The notes under the pieces were generated by a model. That model saw only the letters and a list, made by a program, of their open reading frames with translations, was not told the origin of the DNA and made no database searches. Below, in pieces: positions 16,517-26,025 of a stretch of 44,712 nt of DNA (the stretch's first letter is position 1; each line of letters opens with the position of its first letter). The stretch lies in contig JAFUVB010000001.1 in assembly GCA_017471245.1 (NCBI GenBank), positions 1 through 44,712 of the forward strand, read 5' to 3'. The DNA is from Prevotella sp. GTDB lineage: Bacteria; Bacteroidota; Bacteroidia; Bacteroidales; Bacteroidaceae. Both the position numbers and the translations under genes were made by a program.

Positions 16517-17605
16517 TCAGTTCCTTTCTATCACTTCAATATACTTATTCACAAAAGCTTCCTTGGAAAGCAGTTCAACGGCTATCTCCCGACTGTTCCT
16601 GCCCCATTCCTGCCTCTTTTCTTCCGGCATGTTGATTATTTCCTGAAGAGCATCCGCTATCTCTTCCACTTTCGTAGGATCGAACAGCAAACCATTCTTT
16701 CCGTTCGCAACAATCCTTGCATTGTCACAGACATTGCCGCAGGCTACCGGCTTCCCGCAGCTCATGGCTTCACAAAGCACGTTCGGAAATCCTTCAAACA
16801 GACTTGGCAGACAAAACATATCACACTCCTGATACTTATTTACAATTTCAGAAGTTGAGAGGTGAAACGCAATCTGCTCATCCAATCCCAGTTCCTTCAC
16901 CTTTGCATAACATTCCTGCGCATAGTCATCTTGCCCTCTTTCCACGTTACCATACCAGTCGAAATGAATTCGCTCAACGCCTCGTTTCTTCAGAAGCGCA
17001 ATAGCATCCAAATATCCGAGTACATTCTTCTGTTTCGCCACTCTGGCAACGGTAAGCACCCTGAAAATATCAGATTCAGATGATTCAGCGGGTTTAAAAT
17101 AGTTTGTATCTGTAAAGTTTGTTATTGGGACTATCTTCTTCGTCATCCAAGGGAACGTTTTCGATAAGAACTCTCCTTGGGAATAAGCATTGGGCACAAT
17201 GTAATCCGTGAACCTGTAAAGCCTGAAAAGATTCTTCTTTCTTCCTACTTCCCTATCTGTAATTCGTTCACTTACTATCAGTTTAAACCTCATGCCCAGA
17301 AGTTTCAGGATGCAACCGATGGCATTTGGACCAGGCTTATAAGCGATTATCCAGTCATAACCTCCCTGCTGTTTAATATAACGCCTTACGGCTTTCACCT
17401 TTGACCATTGCGACGGGCCGACTTCCAGGAATACAGGCTCTATCCCCCCCTCTCTGGCAAGGGTTACATAAAAGTCTTTTTCTTCGTGATAGGCCACCAA
17501 GTCAACGCGATAGCCTTTTTCTTTTAACATCACGGCAAGGCCGGTCATCTGGCGTTCTGCACCACCTGAGCCAAGCCCGTCTATCAGGCAAAGTATTCTC
17601 TTCAT
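16517..17605 (-). CDS. GT4-family glycosyltransferase
   Basis: This GT-B enzyme starts MKRILCLIDGLGSGGAERQM and has RVLTVARVAKQKNVLGYLDA and SLFEGFPNVLCEAMSCGKP, the GT4 donor-site motif. The ATG at 17605 overlaps the stop of the preceding TupA-like gene as ATGA, so I prefer it to the ORF-opening ATG at 17635. A G7 run (17444-17450) encodes the Glu-Gly-Gly of REGGIEP in frame. It is shorter than the switching tracts, but long enough to watch. Confidence 0.9.
   Translation of the reverse strand: MKRILCLIDGLGSGGAERQMTGLAVMLKEKGYRVDLVAYHEEKDFYVTLAREGGIEPVFLEVGPSQWSKVKAVRRYIKQQGGYDWIIAYKPGPNAIGCILKLLGMRFKLIVSERITDREVGRKKNLFRLYRFTDYIVPNAYSQGEFLSKTFPWMTKKIVPITNFTDTNYFKPAESSESDIFRVLTVARVAKQKNVLGYLDAIALLKKRGVERIHFDWYGNVERGQDDYAQECYAKVKELGLDEQIAFHLSTSEIVNKYQECDMFCLPSLFEGFPNVLCEAMSCGKPVACGNVCDNARIVANGKNGLLFDPTKVEEIADALQEIINMPEEKRQEWGRNSREIAVELLSKEAFVNKYIEVIERN
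17444..17450 (-). repeat. G7 run in the GT4 gene (in frame)
   Basis: Seven G on the coding strand, gene intact. It is probably below the length that slips often. Confidence 0.4.
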
Positions 17606-18501
17606 TTTCTTTTTGTTGTTGGTAGTTTTATCCATTCACCAAATCTATAGTCCCACTCTGTGGGGTTGAACGGCACCATTCCACCGAAATGGAACAGCGT
17701 GAATTCTCCGAAATACACATGTCCGTTCACATCATAAAAGTCCACCCGTACCTCAGGTAGCCCCTTGCTTAGTTTGGCTGCCAGCTGCTTCATCTCCTCA
17801 AAGCCTCTTGGCTTGGCAGGGATGGTATCTGCGTTAGGATGTCCTTGCGTGAAAGGAAGGTGATTAAAGTCTGCATCAAAGAAGTCGAACTTCACCTCCT
17901 CGTTCTTATTCTGCCGGTCAGAAGCGATGAACAACGCTTTCACTTCCCCGTCAAAGCAGAAGAATTTATAATCACGCAGTTCTCCGAATTCATCCTCCTT
18001 GTAAGCCTCTGCAAATACTTTGGCAGGAACGTTCTTATATGGCCACTCACGACCTTCGTAATAGTAGTTTCTTCCAAAGGCACGTTTTAACTTTTCAGTA
18101 GCTTCCTGAATATCAAGCGTAGATTTATCTCGGCAAATCACCATCCCTCCACAATCGTGCGAGCACTTAATAACAAACTGATTGGGCAACTTCTCCCATT
18201 CAATGTCTTCTACTCTGTCCCAGGCTCCAAGCAAGGGAATGACATGTTCTGCGCCAACTCGTTCCGTCACATATTGCTTCACGCGATACTTGTCAACTAA
18301 TGTCGTGTAGAGAGGATTATGGTCGTAGAGTTTTATCCACTGAAGTTTCTCATTGAATGTCTGTGGGTTCTTCAAGTTAAGTTTGTAGGGCATCCTTCTG
18401 CCGGCCCACTTAAGACGAATGAACGCCTTGTCCGAACACATGCGTAATAACGCTGCCATCCAAGGATGCTTAGAGGCTTGAATCACTGATTTTACTGCCA
18501 T
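17602..18501 (-). CDS. TupA-like ATP-grasp ligase
   Basis: The 299-residue protein matches the TupA-like ATP-grasp family, named after teichuronopeptide synthesis, where an amino-acid polymer is joined to a uronic-acid polysaccharide. The N-terminal PQTFNEKLQWIKLYD and TLVDKYRVKQYV are family hallmarks. The ATP-grasp core has NQFVIKCSHDCGGMVICRD, ELRDYKFFCFDGE, and the metal-binding VRVDFYDVNGHVYFGEFT. It has no long homopolymer and is intact, unlike its tandem paralogue at 18580-19469. The substrate is inferred only from the family and the uronic-acid genes at 40.3-42.6 kb. Confidence 0.85.
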   Translation of the reverse strand: MAVKSVIQASKHPWMAALLRMCSDKAFIRLKWAGRRMPYKLNLKNPQTFNEKLQWIKLYDHNPLYTTLVDKYRVKQYVTERVGAEHVIPLLGAWDRVEDIEWEKLPNQFVIKCSHDCGGMVICRDKSTLDIQEATEKLKRAFGRNYYYEGREWPYKNVPAKVFAEAYKEDEFGELRDYKFFCFDGEVKALFIASDRQNKNEEVKFDFFDADFNHLPFTQGHPNADTIPAKPRGFEEMKQLAAKLSKGLPEVRVDFYDVNGHVYFGEFTLFHFGGMVPFNPTEWDYRFGEWIKLPTTKRK

Positions 18502-18579
18502 ATTCTGTTTACTGTTTTACGATTCCTGTTCAGATGCTGCCGCCTCGTGAACGGTAAACCGTAAACAGTAAACCGTCAA

Positions 18580-19469
18580 CTACCGAGGCAGTTTTATCAG
18601 CTCTCCGAGTTTCCAATCCCAGTCTCCCTTGAACGGACGGTGTGCACCCCAATCGAAGAAGGTAAACTCTCCGAAATAGACTTTCCCTTCCACTTGGAAG
18701 AAGTCCACCCTTACGAAAGGAATACCGGCAGACAACTTCTCTGCCAGCTGCTTCATTTCGTCAAAGCACTCCGGGCGTTCAAATTCAGGCTGGTGGCGTG
18801 GGAACCCGTGGTCTATCATCACGGGTTGGAAGTCCATATCATAGAAGTTCTCGTAAATCTGCTTGGCCTTGACGGTGCAGTACATATAAGTGGGCTTGCC
18901 ATTGAAACACCAGAACTTATAGTCGCGCAACTCATTACCGGTATGGTCATCAAGCAAACGGTCAACGATTATTCTATGTGGCACATCCTTGTAGGGCCAC
19001 TCGCGAGCTATGTTATAATTGTATGTATTAAGATTTCTTTCTATGATTTTCCGTGTGCCCTCGAAGTCAAAACTCTTCTTGTCTCTGCAAACGAAGGCAC
19101 CGCCGCTGTCGTGGGTACACTTGATGACGAACTGGTCAGGCAACGATGCCCAGTCAATCTCGTCCCAACTGTCCGCAACAGCGTAATTATCAACCAAATA
19201 CCCCCCCCTATTAGGTTGGAAACCAATGACTTAGCAGAGTACTTATCCACCATAGTCGTGTACTTAGGGTCACGCCCATACACTTTCAGCCACGTCATCT
19301 TCTCGTTGAAGGTCTGGGGATTCTCCCAGTGCATCTTCTTCCAGAAGGTCGCAGCATACAAATACGAGAGGTATGTCCTGTCATCCTCGATACGGCTCGA
19401 CAGGAACTTCCTCACCAATCCCTGCGTTATTTCACGCGGGTCATTCAAAAATGTCTTGATTGGTCTCAT
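18580..19469 (-). CDS. TupA-like ATP-grasp ligase, phase-variable, OFF in this sequence
   Basis: A diverged paralogue of the neighbouring TupA-like gene, with PQTFNEKMTWLKVYG, DQFVIKCTHDSGGAFVCRD and VRVDFFQVEGKVYFGEFT. The frame from ATG 19469 runs to a G8 run (19201-19208) at codon 88 and then leaves the family sequence. The family sequence resumes in another frame as YLVDNYAVADSWDEI. One extra G (G9) joins the two as SNLIGGGYLVDNYAV, giving 296 residues against 299 for the intact paralogue. That agreement argues for a switch rather than decay. Confidence 0.85.
19201..19208 (-). repeat. G8 run, phase-variation tract in the TupA-like gene
   Basis: Eight G on the coding strand followed by TATTT. 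G9 restores the reading frame. Confidence 0.85.
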
Positions 19470-19527
19470 TGTTTATTATGTTACTATCCTATTAATTTGT
19501 TCAATTCATTTTTACAACCTATCCTTC

Positions 19528-22047
19528 TCACCCAATCCAATCCTCGGCCTTCAGAATTCTTCCTGCCACCTCCTGAAAGGTGCCGTGGTAGGTGTTCTCG
19601 GGATGTGCCGCATCCCAGTCCCACACCTGCTTTAGAAGGATAAGTCCGACAGTCTTTCCGTGGCTACCGCTTGCATATAAGATACTACCTTTGAGCTGTA
19701 GCGCCTCATAGTAGCGGGTGTCTTGCTCGAGATAATGCTCCTTGTTCAGGTCCGCATAGATTGCCAAACACCTGTCGGCATAGCCAAGAGCTTCATCGCG
19801 TTCATCTGTTGGCAATGGCTCACGTCGGTCATTGACGTAGGTAGCACCCACCAACAATAACGTCTGGGCCACATCATACTGGTCGTTGGGATTTTGAGTC
19901 AGGGTATATATCCTTTCCCTTACGTCCAAGGCCTCCTTACAATAACGTCGTGCAGCCTGCTGGTCGCCTACAGTATTAGAATAGAAGAAGCCAAGGTTGT
20001 GCAAGGCGTTCCCTTGATAGGTGAGACAGGACATGTCATTCGGATAACGGCTGGTGAAACGGATGACATTTTCAAGGCACCTCGTTACATTATGCCCCAC
20101 CTGCTTCTCATTCAACCTTACCCCAGCCTGCAGCGCATCCATCAAGGTGCTGGCTATGCAGATAGGAAGGTCGCAATAAATCTCGTCACGAATAAAGGAG
20201 TCAAAAGCCTCTTCCGGCAAGCTCAATGCGTGTTTATAAACGAGCAAGGCTTCATTAAGCAGCTGCGTTACGCCCTCCTGTATTGGTCTTATCCTCAGCT
20301 TACAGGCCATCAGGCGACTGCGGTTGGCAGTACGCTCTAGGTCTAAAAGTCCATAGTCCTCCCACGTCGCCATCATTCCGTCCAACCTTGCGATGGCTGC
20401 TGTAGCACGCGCATTCTCGGCAAGGAACGCAAGGTGGTTGATATAGGTAACGTAGAGATGCACAATATAATAGCGGTACAGTTCTGAGCGGTCGTCAAGG
20501 CTGTCCAAGCGCATTATCACCGTCTCATACATACTGATGGCCTCACCGTTCCTGTTTTGACGGCTAAGGTAGTTGGCATAGTTCATGCGCATCATCTCAG
20601 CTGTCGGATCTACAATACCGTAACGGTCTGCGGTCTCTGCCACTTTCAGATAATGCTGGTCTATATCTATACCCGTGGTCAGGAACAGGTCTGTATAGGT
20701 GTCGTGTACCTGTACCACGAGCATCTGCGTCCGCAGAATCTCGCGTGGTTCCACTGACAGTTCCGTCTGCAAACGCTCCTTACGCTCTATCAGGGCCATC
20801 AGCTTGGCAATATTATCGTGGGTAACACCTGCCGTCAAGATAGCATCTATGGCTCCTGAAATCGTATTGAGCAGTGCTCTCTTTCGTTCCGTTGCCGCCT
20901 GTTCTATCTCTTGGGCAGCGTTAATGATTGTGTCAGCCTTGTCTATCTCAGCATCGATGTCATCCACTTCAAGATTCCCATCCGCACCCACAAGATGACT
21001 GCCGTCAGCATCAAGGACGGCAAACGAGAGCCGCTTGATAAGTTCTGCAGTTTGTGCCGCTTCTGTTGTGGCCGAGATCCCTATTTCCGAGAGCGCAATG
21101 ACTGGCAGTCCATAGAAGAAGAACCAGCCTTCCTTGACGCAGATACCGGCTCCCAGGTCAATGCGAAGCACCGATTGTCTGAGAATCCATTTCAGTAGGT
21201 TATAACGGACACGCTGCACACCGTCGAATGGCTCGTTGAACAGACCTGCGTTGCTGATGGTGCTCTTTACATCAGGGTGGTTGTCGAGAATCCGGTCGTA
21301 ATAGTTGTAATACAAGGCCACTTCGGGACGGTGCTGGGAAACGCTATAGTGCAGAGCAGTCAGCACTTCCGCCTCCTCGTCATGGTTGAGGTGGTCTTTC
21401 AGAATGGCTGCATAATAATCGCTACTTTCCAATTGAGAAGGGTTCTGCACCGTCAAGCGGCAGCGCAGGTGCAACCGACTTTCAGCCATGTCATCAAGAC
21501 TTCGCACAATGTGGCTCACAGGAAGCCGCTCCTCCTTACGGTCATCAGGAATGGTAGCATACACCTTCTTGACAGGAGCTGTTTCAATATGTCCGTCAGC
21601 AGGATGACCGCTGATATAATCATCCACCATCCGGACGACCGCAGCCACAATATCATCATCAGTTTGCACCAAAAGGGTACTAAGGCCGCAACTTGCCACG
21701 AAGTTGCTCACCGCGGTCTTATCCACCGACGTATCCTGAATGTCAAGCACGAAAGGCTCATTACCCAGGCTTTGCCAGTAGCGCACCTCCTCCTGTGTGT
21801 ATTGCCCACAGACGGAGCGGAACAAAGCAACAAAGACCTGACTCTTTGCAATCAACTGTTCGTTGTACTCGGTCTGTTTGCGAGTGCCGCTATATTCAGG
21901 CGTGAAGTCTTCCCAGCATCCAAGCCGCACACGGTAGCCCTGCGTCTCATACTGCTCACTGAGCTTGCGCACAGCATCGCTCACCACGAGACGCTCATGT
22001 CCCGTGTCGCGCGATGAAGAAGCTATGAACACCTGAATAGTAGCCAT
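19528..22047 (-). CDS. DUF4062/TIR-like domain protein with C-terminal TPR-like repeats
   Basis: The N-terminal ~110 residues resemble DUF4062, a TIR-like fold used at the head of STAND-type proteins. VFIASSSRDTGHERLVVSDA is the signature, followed by WEDFTPEYSG and QVFVALFRSVCGQYTQEEV. The remainder of the 839 residues is almost wholly helical. From about 440 on, the paired helices look like TPRs, for example NALHNLGFFYSNTVGDQQAA. I see no NTPase P-loop; a GSHGKT near the C-terminus sits in a repeat helix and is not convincing. The gene starts four bases after the acetyltransferase stop, inside the capsule operon. Defence or stress sensing is an inference, not shown. Confidence 0.7.
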   Translation of the reverse strand: MATIQVFIASSSRDTGHERLVVSDAVRKLSEQYETQGYRVRLGCWEDFTPEYSGTRKQTEYNEQLIAKSQVFVALFRSVCGQYTQEEVRYWQSLGNEPFVLDIQDTSVDKTAVSNFVASCGLSTLLVQTDDDIVAAVVRMVDDYISGHPADGHIETAPVKKVYATIPDDRKEERLPVSHIVRSLDDMAESRLHLRCRLTVQNPSQLESSDYYAAILKDHLNHDEEAEVLTALHYSVSQHRPEVALYYNYYDRILDNHPDVKSTISNAGLFNEPFDGVQRVRYNLLKWILRQSVLRIDLGAGICVKEGWFFFYGLPVIALSEIGISATTEAAQTAELIKRLSFAVLDADGSHLVGADGNLEVDDIDAEIDKADTIINAAQEIEQAATERKRALLNTISGAIDAILTAGVTHDNIAKLMALIERKERLQTELSVEPREILRTQMLVVQVHDTYTDLFLTTGIDIDQHYLKVAETADRYGIVDPTAEMMRMNYANYLSRQNRNGEAISMYETVIMRLDSLDDRSELYRYYIVHLYVTYINHLAFLAENARATAAIARLDGMMATWEDYGLLDLERTANRSRLMACKLRIRPIQEGVTQLLNEALLVYKHALSLPEEAFDSFIRDEIYCDLPICIASTLMDALQAGVRLNEKQVGHNVTRCLENVIRFTSRYPNDMSCLTYQGNALHNLGFFYSNTVGDQQAARRYCKEALDVRERIYTLTQNPNDQYDVAQTLLLVGATYVNDRREPLPTDERDEALGYADRCLAIYADLNKEHYLEQDTRYYEALQLKGSILYASGSHGKTVGLILLKQVWDWDAAHPENTYHGTFQEVAGRILKAEDWIG

Positions 22048-22051
22048 AAAA

Positions 22052-22591
22052 CTATTTCTTGATATACATTTCCTCGGGCAATGAAAGCAAGTACCGTTTC
22101 TTTTCCTCTGTACTCATCTTCTTTGTCCCGACGTTGTATTTCTTGTTTTTCTCGTAGTACTCTTCGGTGGTGCAGATTACCCTTGCCGGATTGCCGCCCA
22201 CTACGGTATGTGGAGCAACACTCTTGGTAACGATGCTTCCTGCTGCCACCAATGCCCCTTCGCCAATGGTTACGCCCGGCATGATATGGGAATAGGCTCC
22301 GATGTAAGCCCAATCCTCGATAACAACCTTCCCGAATACGTCAAAGTCGGGGTGCTCCTTCCTGATAGAATTGCCCCCCCCATGTGTGTGGATGGATACA
22401 CAACGAGTCACCTGCACGTTGTCACCAATTGTGATGAGATATGGCTCATTGCTCCATTCGCGAGTAGATATGAAACAATGCTTGCCAATCTTCACGCCTA
22501 TGTGACGGGCATATTTCTCGGGCGAAGCCACGAAACGCCAATAGAAAAGACTGATTCTCTGAAAAATGTATTTAATCTTGCCCATAGACAT
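22052..22591 (-). CDS. LbH-family acyltransferase (WcaF/WcaB-like), phase-variable tract, ON
   Basis: The 179-residue protein has hexapeptide-repeat beta-helix sequence ([20 protein letters not shown], then [14 protein letters not shown]) and the C-terminal [10 protein letters not shown] typical of sugar O-acetyltransferases. A G8 run (22374-22381) at codons 71-73 encodes the three glycines of [11 protein letters not shown]. The frame is intact, so the gene is ON here. The run lies in the early part of the gene, as in the OFF genes. It overlaps the upstream glycosyltransferase gene by 20 bases. Confidence 0.85.
   Translation of the reverse strand: MSMGKIKYIFQRISLFYWRFVASPEKYARHIGVKIGKHCFISTREWSNEPYLITIGDNVQVTRCVSIHTHGGGNSIRKEHPDFDVFGKVVIEDWAYIGAYSHIMPGVTIGEGALVAAGSIVTKSVAPHTVVGGNPARVICTTEEYYEKNKKYNVGTKKMSTEEKKRYLLSLPEEMYIKK
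22374..22381 (-). repeat. G8 run, candidate phase-variation tract (ON state)
   Basis: Eight G on the coding strand, followed by CAATT. A one-base change would frameshift the acyltransferase. Confidence 0.75.
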
Positions 22592-23657
22592 ATTGTATTA
22601 TACTGTTATATCCTGCTTCGGAAGAGTGGTTCTCTTTGAAGAACGCATTCACGTTCTGCCGCAACTGCTCATAGTAATCCTTATCATCCAGGATACGCTT
22701 CAATGCAGCCGCAAGTTCCTCTTCCGTGTTTACGACCTCCCCAAGGTGGTACCTGCTGATGATACCACTGGGATCCACCGTCGAGATGACCGGCAATCCG
22801 TGAACCCAAGCTTGGAGGAAGGTATTGGGGAAACCCTCGAAGGTTGAGGTACATAGCAGCACTCTCGAACGCGCCACCAGTTCACAAGTGTAGAAGAACG
22901 AACGAGAACCCAAGAAGTCCAAATTATCCAATGCTTCCGAACGGTTCCTCATTTCCTCGTAATACTTCCCGTCACCCGACGGGCCGCCAGCCAGTACAAA
23001 CTGATAACCTGACAGCTTCTCTGCCGCATCCAACACCCATTCCGCTCTTTTCAGCGTGCGAAAGTTGGCCACCCACACCGCATCGCTATGTGGTACGGTC
23101 TCTTCCGGCTTCTGCCTCACTTCGCCCCAGATATTGAAGCGCACAAGACTCTCCTTGCCGTAGTTCTGCAACAGGGTGTCGTGCTGATGCTGGTTTTGGA
23201 CAACGAAAAATGGGATATGCTTGATGGCACGATGATACATCTTTCGGTTGACCTCCGAGCCCACCAGTTCCTTGCCCGGCTCGAAGTTCACGTCGCTGGC
23301 TCCGAACAGCACCAGTTTCCTTCCGAAGAGCCTTGCCACCTTTGCCAAGGGGTAGAGCGCACGGTTAGCACCACGGTAGATGATCAGGTCGGGACGAATC
23401 GTGGCGATGATCTTCAGGGCATTCCACCACTCCAAGAGCAGGTTGATGCGCTGAACGTTCCGCTTGGGGAGGAAAGTAATACCCTCCTTCACCACCCGCT
23501 GTTTTGCGTTCTCGGAAAAGGAATACACCTCCCAGCCATGCTCCGCAAACGTCTGTGCCCAGAAATACATCTGCACTGCGATGCCGCCGATAGGCTTGCC
23601 ATCCAGCAAATCCTTCGCCTCAGTCAGCCAAATGATAGCTTTCTTCTTGTATTTCAT
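22572..23657 (-). CDS. GT4-family glycosyltransferase
   Basis: A 361-residue GT-B enzyme. It starts [20 protein letters not shown], has [20 protein letters not shown] at the domain junction and [20 protein letters not shown] at the donor site. No homopolymer tract of note is present. Its start overlaps the end of the upstream ATP-grasp gene by 38 bases. It is one of four GT4 enzymes in the window, which together with the initiating transferase suggests a repeat unit of about five sugars. Confidence 0.88.
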   Translation of the reverse strand: MKYKKKAIIWLTEAKDLLDGKPIGGIAVQMYFWAQTFAEHGWEVYSFSENAKQRVVKEGITFLPKRNVQRINLLLEWWNALKIIATIRPDLIIYRGANRALYPLAKVARLFGRKLVLFGASDVNFEPGKELVGSEVNRKMYHRAIKHIPFFVVQNQHQHDTLLQNYGKESLVRFNIWGEVRQKPEETVPHSDAVWVANFRTLKRAEWVLDAAEKLSGYQFVLAGGPSGDGKYYEEMRNRSEALDNLDFLGSRSFFYTCELVARSRVLLCTSTFEGFPNTFLQAWVHGLPVISTVDPSGIISRYHLGEVVNTEEELAAALKRILDDKDYYEQLRQNVNAFFKENHSSEAGYNSIIQYVYGQD

Positions 23658-24675
23658 TTACTTCACGTATTACATTATCTACCATCCAGCCGCAGAAATT
23701 AAAATGTGACCCAGCGTGCCAGTTCATCCTATGATCCCACCAGCCTTCACAATTATCATAGACAGCGGTAGCAAACCCATAACTGATTTCAACTATTTGA
23801 GGTCTATTGTGTTCATCAAAAACAAAATCGAAGGCTATGCTTTGCGTTTTAAGCTTGTCATTTATATCAAATGCTATCTGCACGCACCTCTCATCTATCT
23901 GCGCTCTTTCGAAAATAATATTTCCACTGCCAGAGGCCCTGAAGTCACCCTTCCGAACCACTCTTTTCAGCGCAAAAGCCTTGTTATCAACAACACAAAC
24001 ACGTATATCGAAAGAATTATTGGGAATGAACTCCTGAAAATAAACATATCCTCGTTCAGGGGTACTTAGTTTATGATAGTCACTGGGCTTGAGGAAATAT
24101 GCACCAATACTCCTGACCACTTCGCCTGATGTCATTTTCCCTTCGCGGTGCTTACGCAAATCTTCCGATAATAATGTTCTGAATCTCATTTGAGCAAATC
24201 CATTCCCGAAAGATTTATTTACAATGGCTCGCGCTTCCTTAACGTTGTGTACCAAAAGGACATTCACTGCACCAGCCCCCCCACGAAGTTTAAACACCTT
24301 AGGATAAGTTGTGTGCTCGATCCAATCCAGCGCTGATTCTTTCGAGTAAAACACATATGACGGCACTAACGGTGCGCCAACAGCTTCCAATAGATACTTT
24401 TGGCCTACTTTATCGTCAAAATGCCATGTGGTATGGAAATTTGGAAAACAGCAAACCCCTCGTGTCTCGAGTGAATAGAGAAGCTGCCTCGCAAACATCG
24501 TATCTGCAAAACGCGCCTGATGATGGTGCCACATAAAAGCATCACAGCCGTTCACTTGTTCCACTATGTCATTATCATAGGCATTGACAATCTGATAGTC
24601 CACACCTTGTTGTTTACAATACTCAATCCAACGGTCGCTAAATGACCCAGGACGATGATGAATAGCAATTTTCAT
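23620..24675 (-). CDS. ATP-grasp protein (RimK/glutathione-synthetase-like)
   Basis: The 351-residue protein has an N-terminal domain starting MKIAIHHRPGSFSDRWIEYC. The ATP-grasp core has PKVFKLRGGAGAVNVLLV as the nucleotide-binding loop, VYFQEFIPNNSFDIRVCVVD, and IAFDFVFDEHNRPQIVEISY as the metal-binding strand. A ligase joining an acid to an amine or sugar is expected, but the substrate is unknown. The C-terminal tail after WWDHRMNWH is not a feature I recognise. A G7 run (24276-24282) encodes part of RGGAGA in frame. Confidence 0.78.
   Translation of the reverse strand: MKIAIHHRPGSFSDRWIEYCKQQGVDYQIVNAYDNDIVEQVNGCDAFMWHHHQARFADTMFARQLLYSLETRGVCCFPNFHTTWHFDDKVGQKYLLEAVGAPLVPSYVFYSKESALDWIEHTTYPKVFKLRGGAGAVNVLLVHNVKEARAIVNKSFGNGFAQMRFRTLLSEDLRKHREGKMTSGEVVRSIGAYFLKPSDYHKLSTPERGYVYFQEFIPNNSFDIRVCVVDNKAFALKRVVRKGDFRASGSGNIIFERAQIDERCVQIAFDINDKLKTQSIAFDFVFDEHNRPQIVEISYGFATAVYDNCEGWWDHRMNWHAGSHFNFCGWMVDNVIREVNEIQEESYHLAD
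24276..24282 (-). repeat. G7 run in the ATP-grasp gene (in frame)
   Basis: Seven G on the coding strand in the glycine-rich ATP loop; the gene is intact. Confidence 0.35.
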
Positions 24676-24697
24676 TTTGCAATATGATATGAAAAAG

Positions 24698-26023
24698 TCA
24701 TTTGTTATAGTCTCTCCATCCTGGCGACATCTCTATATCGATTCCATAATTAGAGACATCATCAAGTTTTCTCTCCTCTGAGTTGACAATAATTGAATAC
24801 TCGTCTATTTGTTCGACATTTTTCATGGCCTCCCGAAGAAGGGGAATTCGATCCAGATTAAGATGATAAAGATTACCCGCAACCACATCCATCATATATG
24901 GATTGTCGGAGCAAGCAATCACACCTAAAGCCGATGGCGAAGGGTGTAACGGACCATCCCCTTGGCCACCGATAATACCATCCATAATAATGAACAACCT
25001 TCGTTGTTGCTCTTGGTGAATATTTCCACACCTATCACCGAAAAGAGCAATTTGATTAATATCCATCACTGTTCTCCATATTGTATCATTACCATACCAT
25101 CCGGCATTGAGCATTGTTGCAGAATCAGGATGTGAATGATGCCAAAGCTTGGACCCAATGATGTTTAGGATTCTGCCTAAAGAAGTCCCCCTTCTACGAT
25201 TACTTGCATCAATGAGTACGTTAGACAATGTCCGTAACAAGCTCTTATTTTTGTAGTTGTCCCCACCTTCATTAATGGACCCTATTCTATGATGAGGCAA
25301 ATAGTCTTTATCTCCGTTAATCCCCACAAGCAGCTTTAGGGCATTGGTCATCCCAGCCATACGATGAGTCTTCAATTTCGGAATTGTGATAATGACATCA
25401 TAATCAAAAACATCCTTTGCAATACAGTATTTGTGCATCCCCTTGTGGTGAACCTCTGCCATTCGGTCCGGATCATAGCTGGTAACACGGAACCTATTGT
25501 CGGAGGAAGTTATTGCTTCCAAGCGAGATTCGCTCCCAAGATCAAAGAGCAAATAGTCCGACATCGGATGAAGGTCACTTGACACTTTATTACTTGCGAC
25601 ATCTGTTATTGTCCGTCTAAAATCCTTAATGTCAATAGGGACATTATACTTATCTGACAGTTCTCTAACTTGTTTCAAAAAGCTTTCTGTTATCATTTTG
25701 TCCCATATGCATCCTTGGACCGGCGCATCAGCTATCAATACCTTTGAGGGGGACATCGTTAGCACTTCTTCAAGGATACATAACAGAAGATTGTCATTTG
25801 TGCGCAAACAAAGATAATCACTGTCTTTTAGTTCGTGCCGCACCCAATTGGGTTTTAACAGCACACTTTTTTCGGCAATATCCGACAATTCAAAATAAGT
25901 AGTGATCATCCTATGGATTATAGCCTGCATCCGATTTTTGTCCATGTATATATGGGACAAATAATCTATATTACGCTCCTCTACACTATCATATATAGTC
26001 TCTATGTCAACGAAGTTTATCAT
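24698..26023 (-). CDS. DUF362-domain protein
   Basis: The 441-residue protein has DUF362 hallmarks: SVLLKPNWVRHELKDSDY near residue 55, VLIADAPVQGC, DVIITIPKLKTHRMAGMTNA, and GQGDGPLHPSPSALGVIACS. The domain's activity is not established. Some members carry 4Fe-4S ferredoxin motifs, which are absent here. It sits between an ATP-grasp gene and a small membrane-protein gene, two bases from the latter. A role in capsule modification is suggested only by position. Confidence 0.78.
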   Translation of the reverse strand: MINFVDIETIYDSVEERNIDYLSHIYMDKNRMQAIIHRMITTYFELSDIAEKSVLLKPNWVRHELKDSDYLCLRTNDNLLLCILEEVLTMSPSKVLIADAPVQGCIWDKMITESFLKQVRELSDKYNVPIDIKDFRRTITDVASNKVSSDLHPMSDYLLFDLGSESRLEAITSSDNRFRVTSYDPDRMAEVHHKGMHKYCIAKDVFDYDVIITIPKLKTHRMAGMTNALKLLVGINGDKDYLPHHRIGSINEGGDNYKNKSLLRTLSNVLIDASNRRRGTSLGRILNIIGSKLWHHSHPDSATMLNAGWYGNDTIWRTVMDINQIALFGDRCGNIHQEQQRRLFIIMDGIIGGQGDGPLHPSPSALGVIACSDNPYMMDVVAGNLYHLNLDRIPLLREAMKNVEQIDEYSIIVNSEERKLDDVSNYGIDIEMSPGWRDYNK

Positions 26024-26025
26024 TT

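Noticed and set aside
19670-19690. GSHGKT as a P-loop in the DUF4062 protein
   Set aside because: It lies near the C-terminus within TPR-like helices, with no preceding beta strand or Walker B partner.
19894-22017. Several plus-strand open frames opposite the DUF4062 gene
   Set aside because: They are shadows of a coherent 839-codon gene and show no domain features or ribosome-binding sites.
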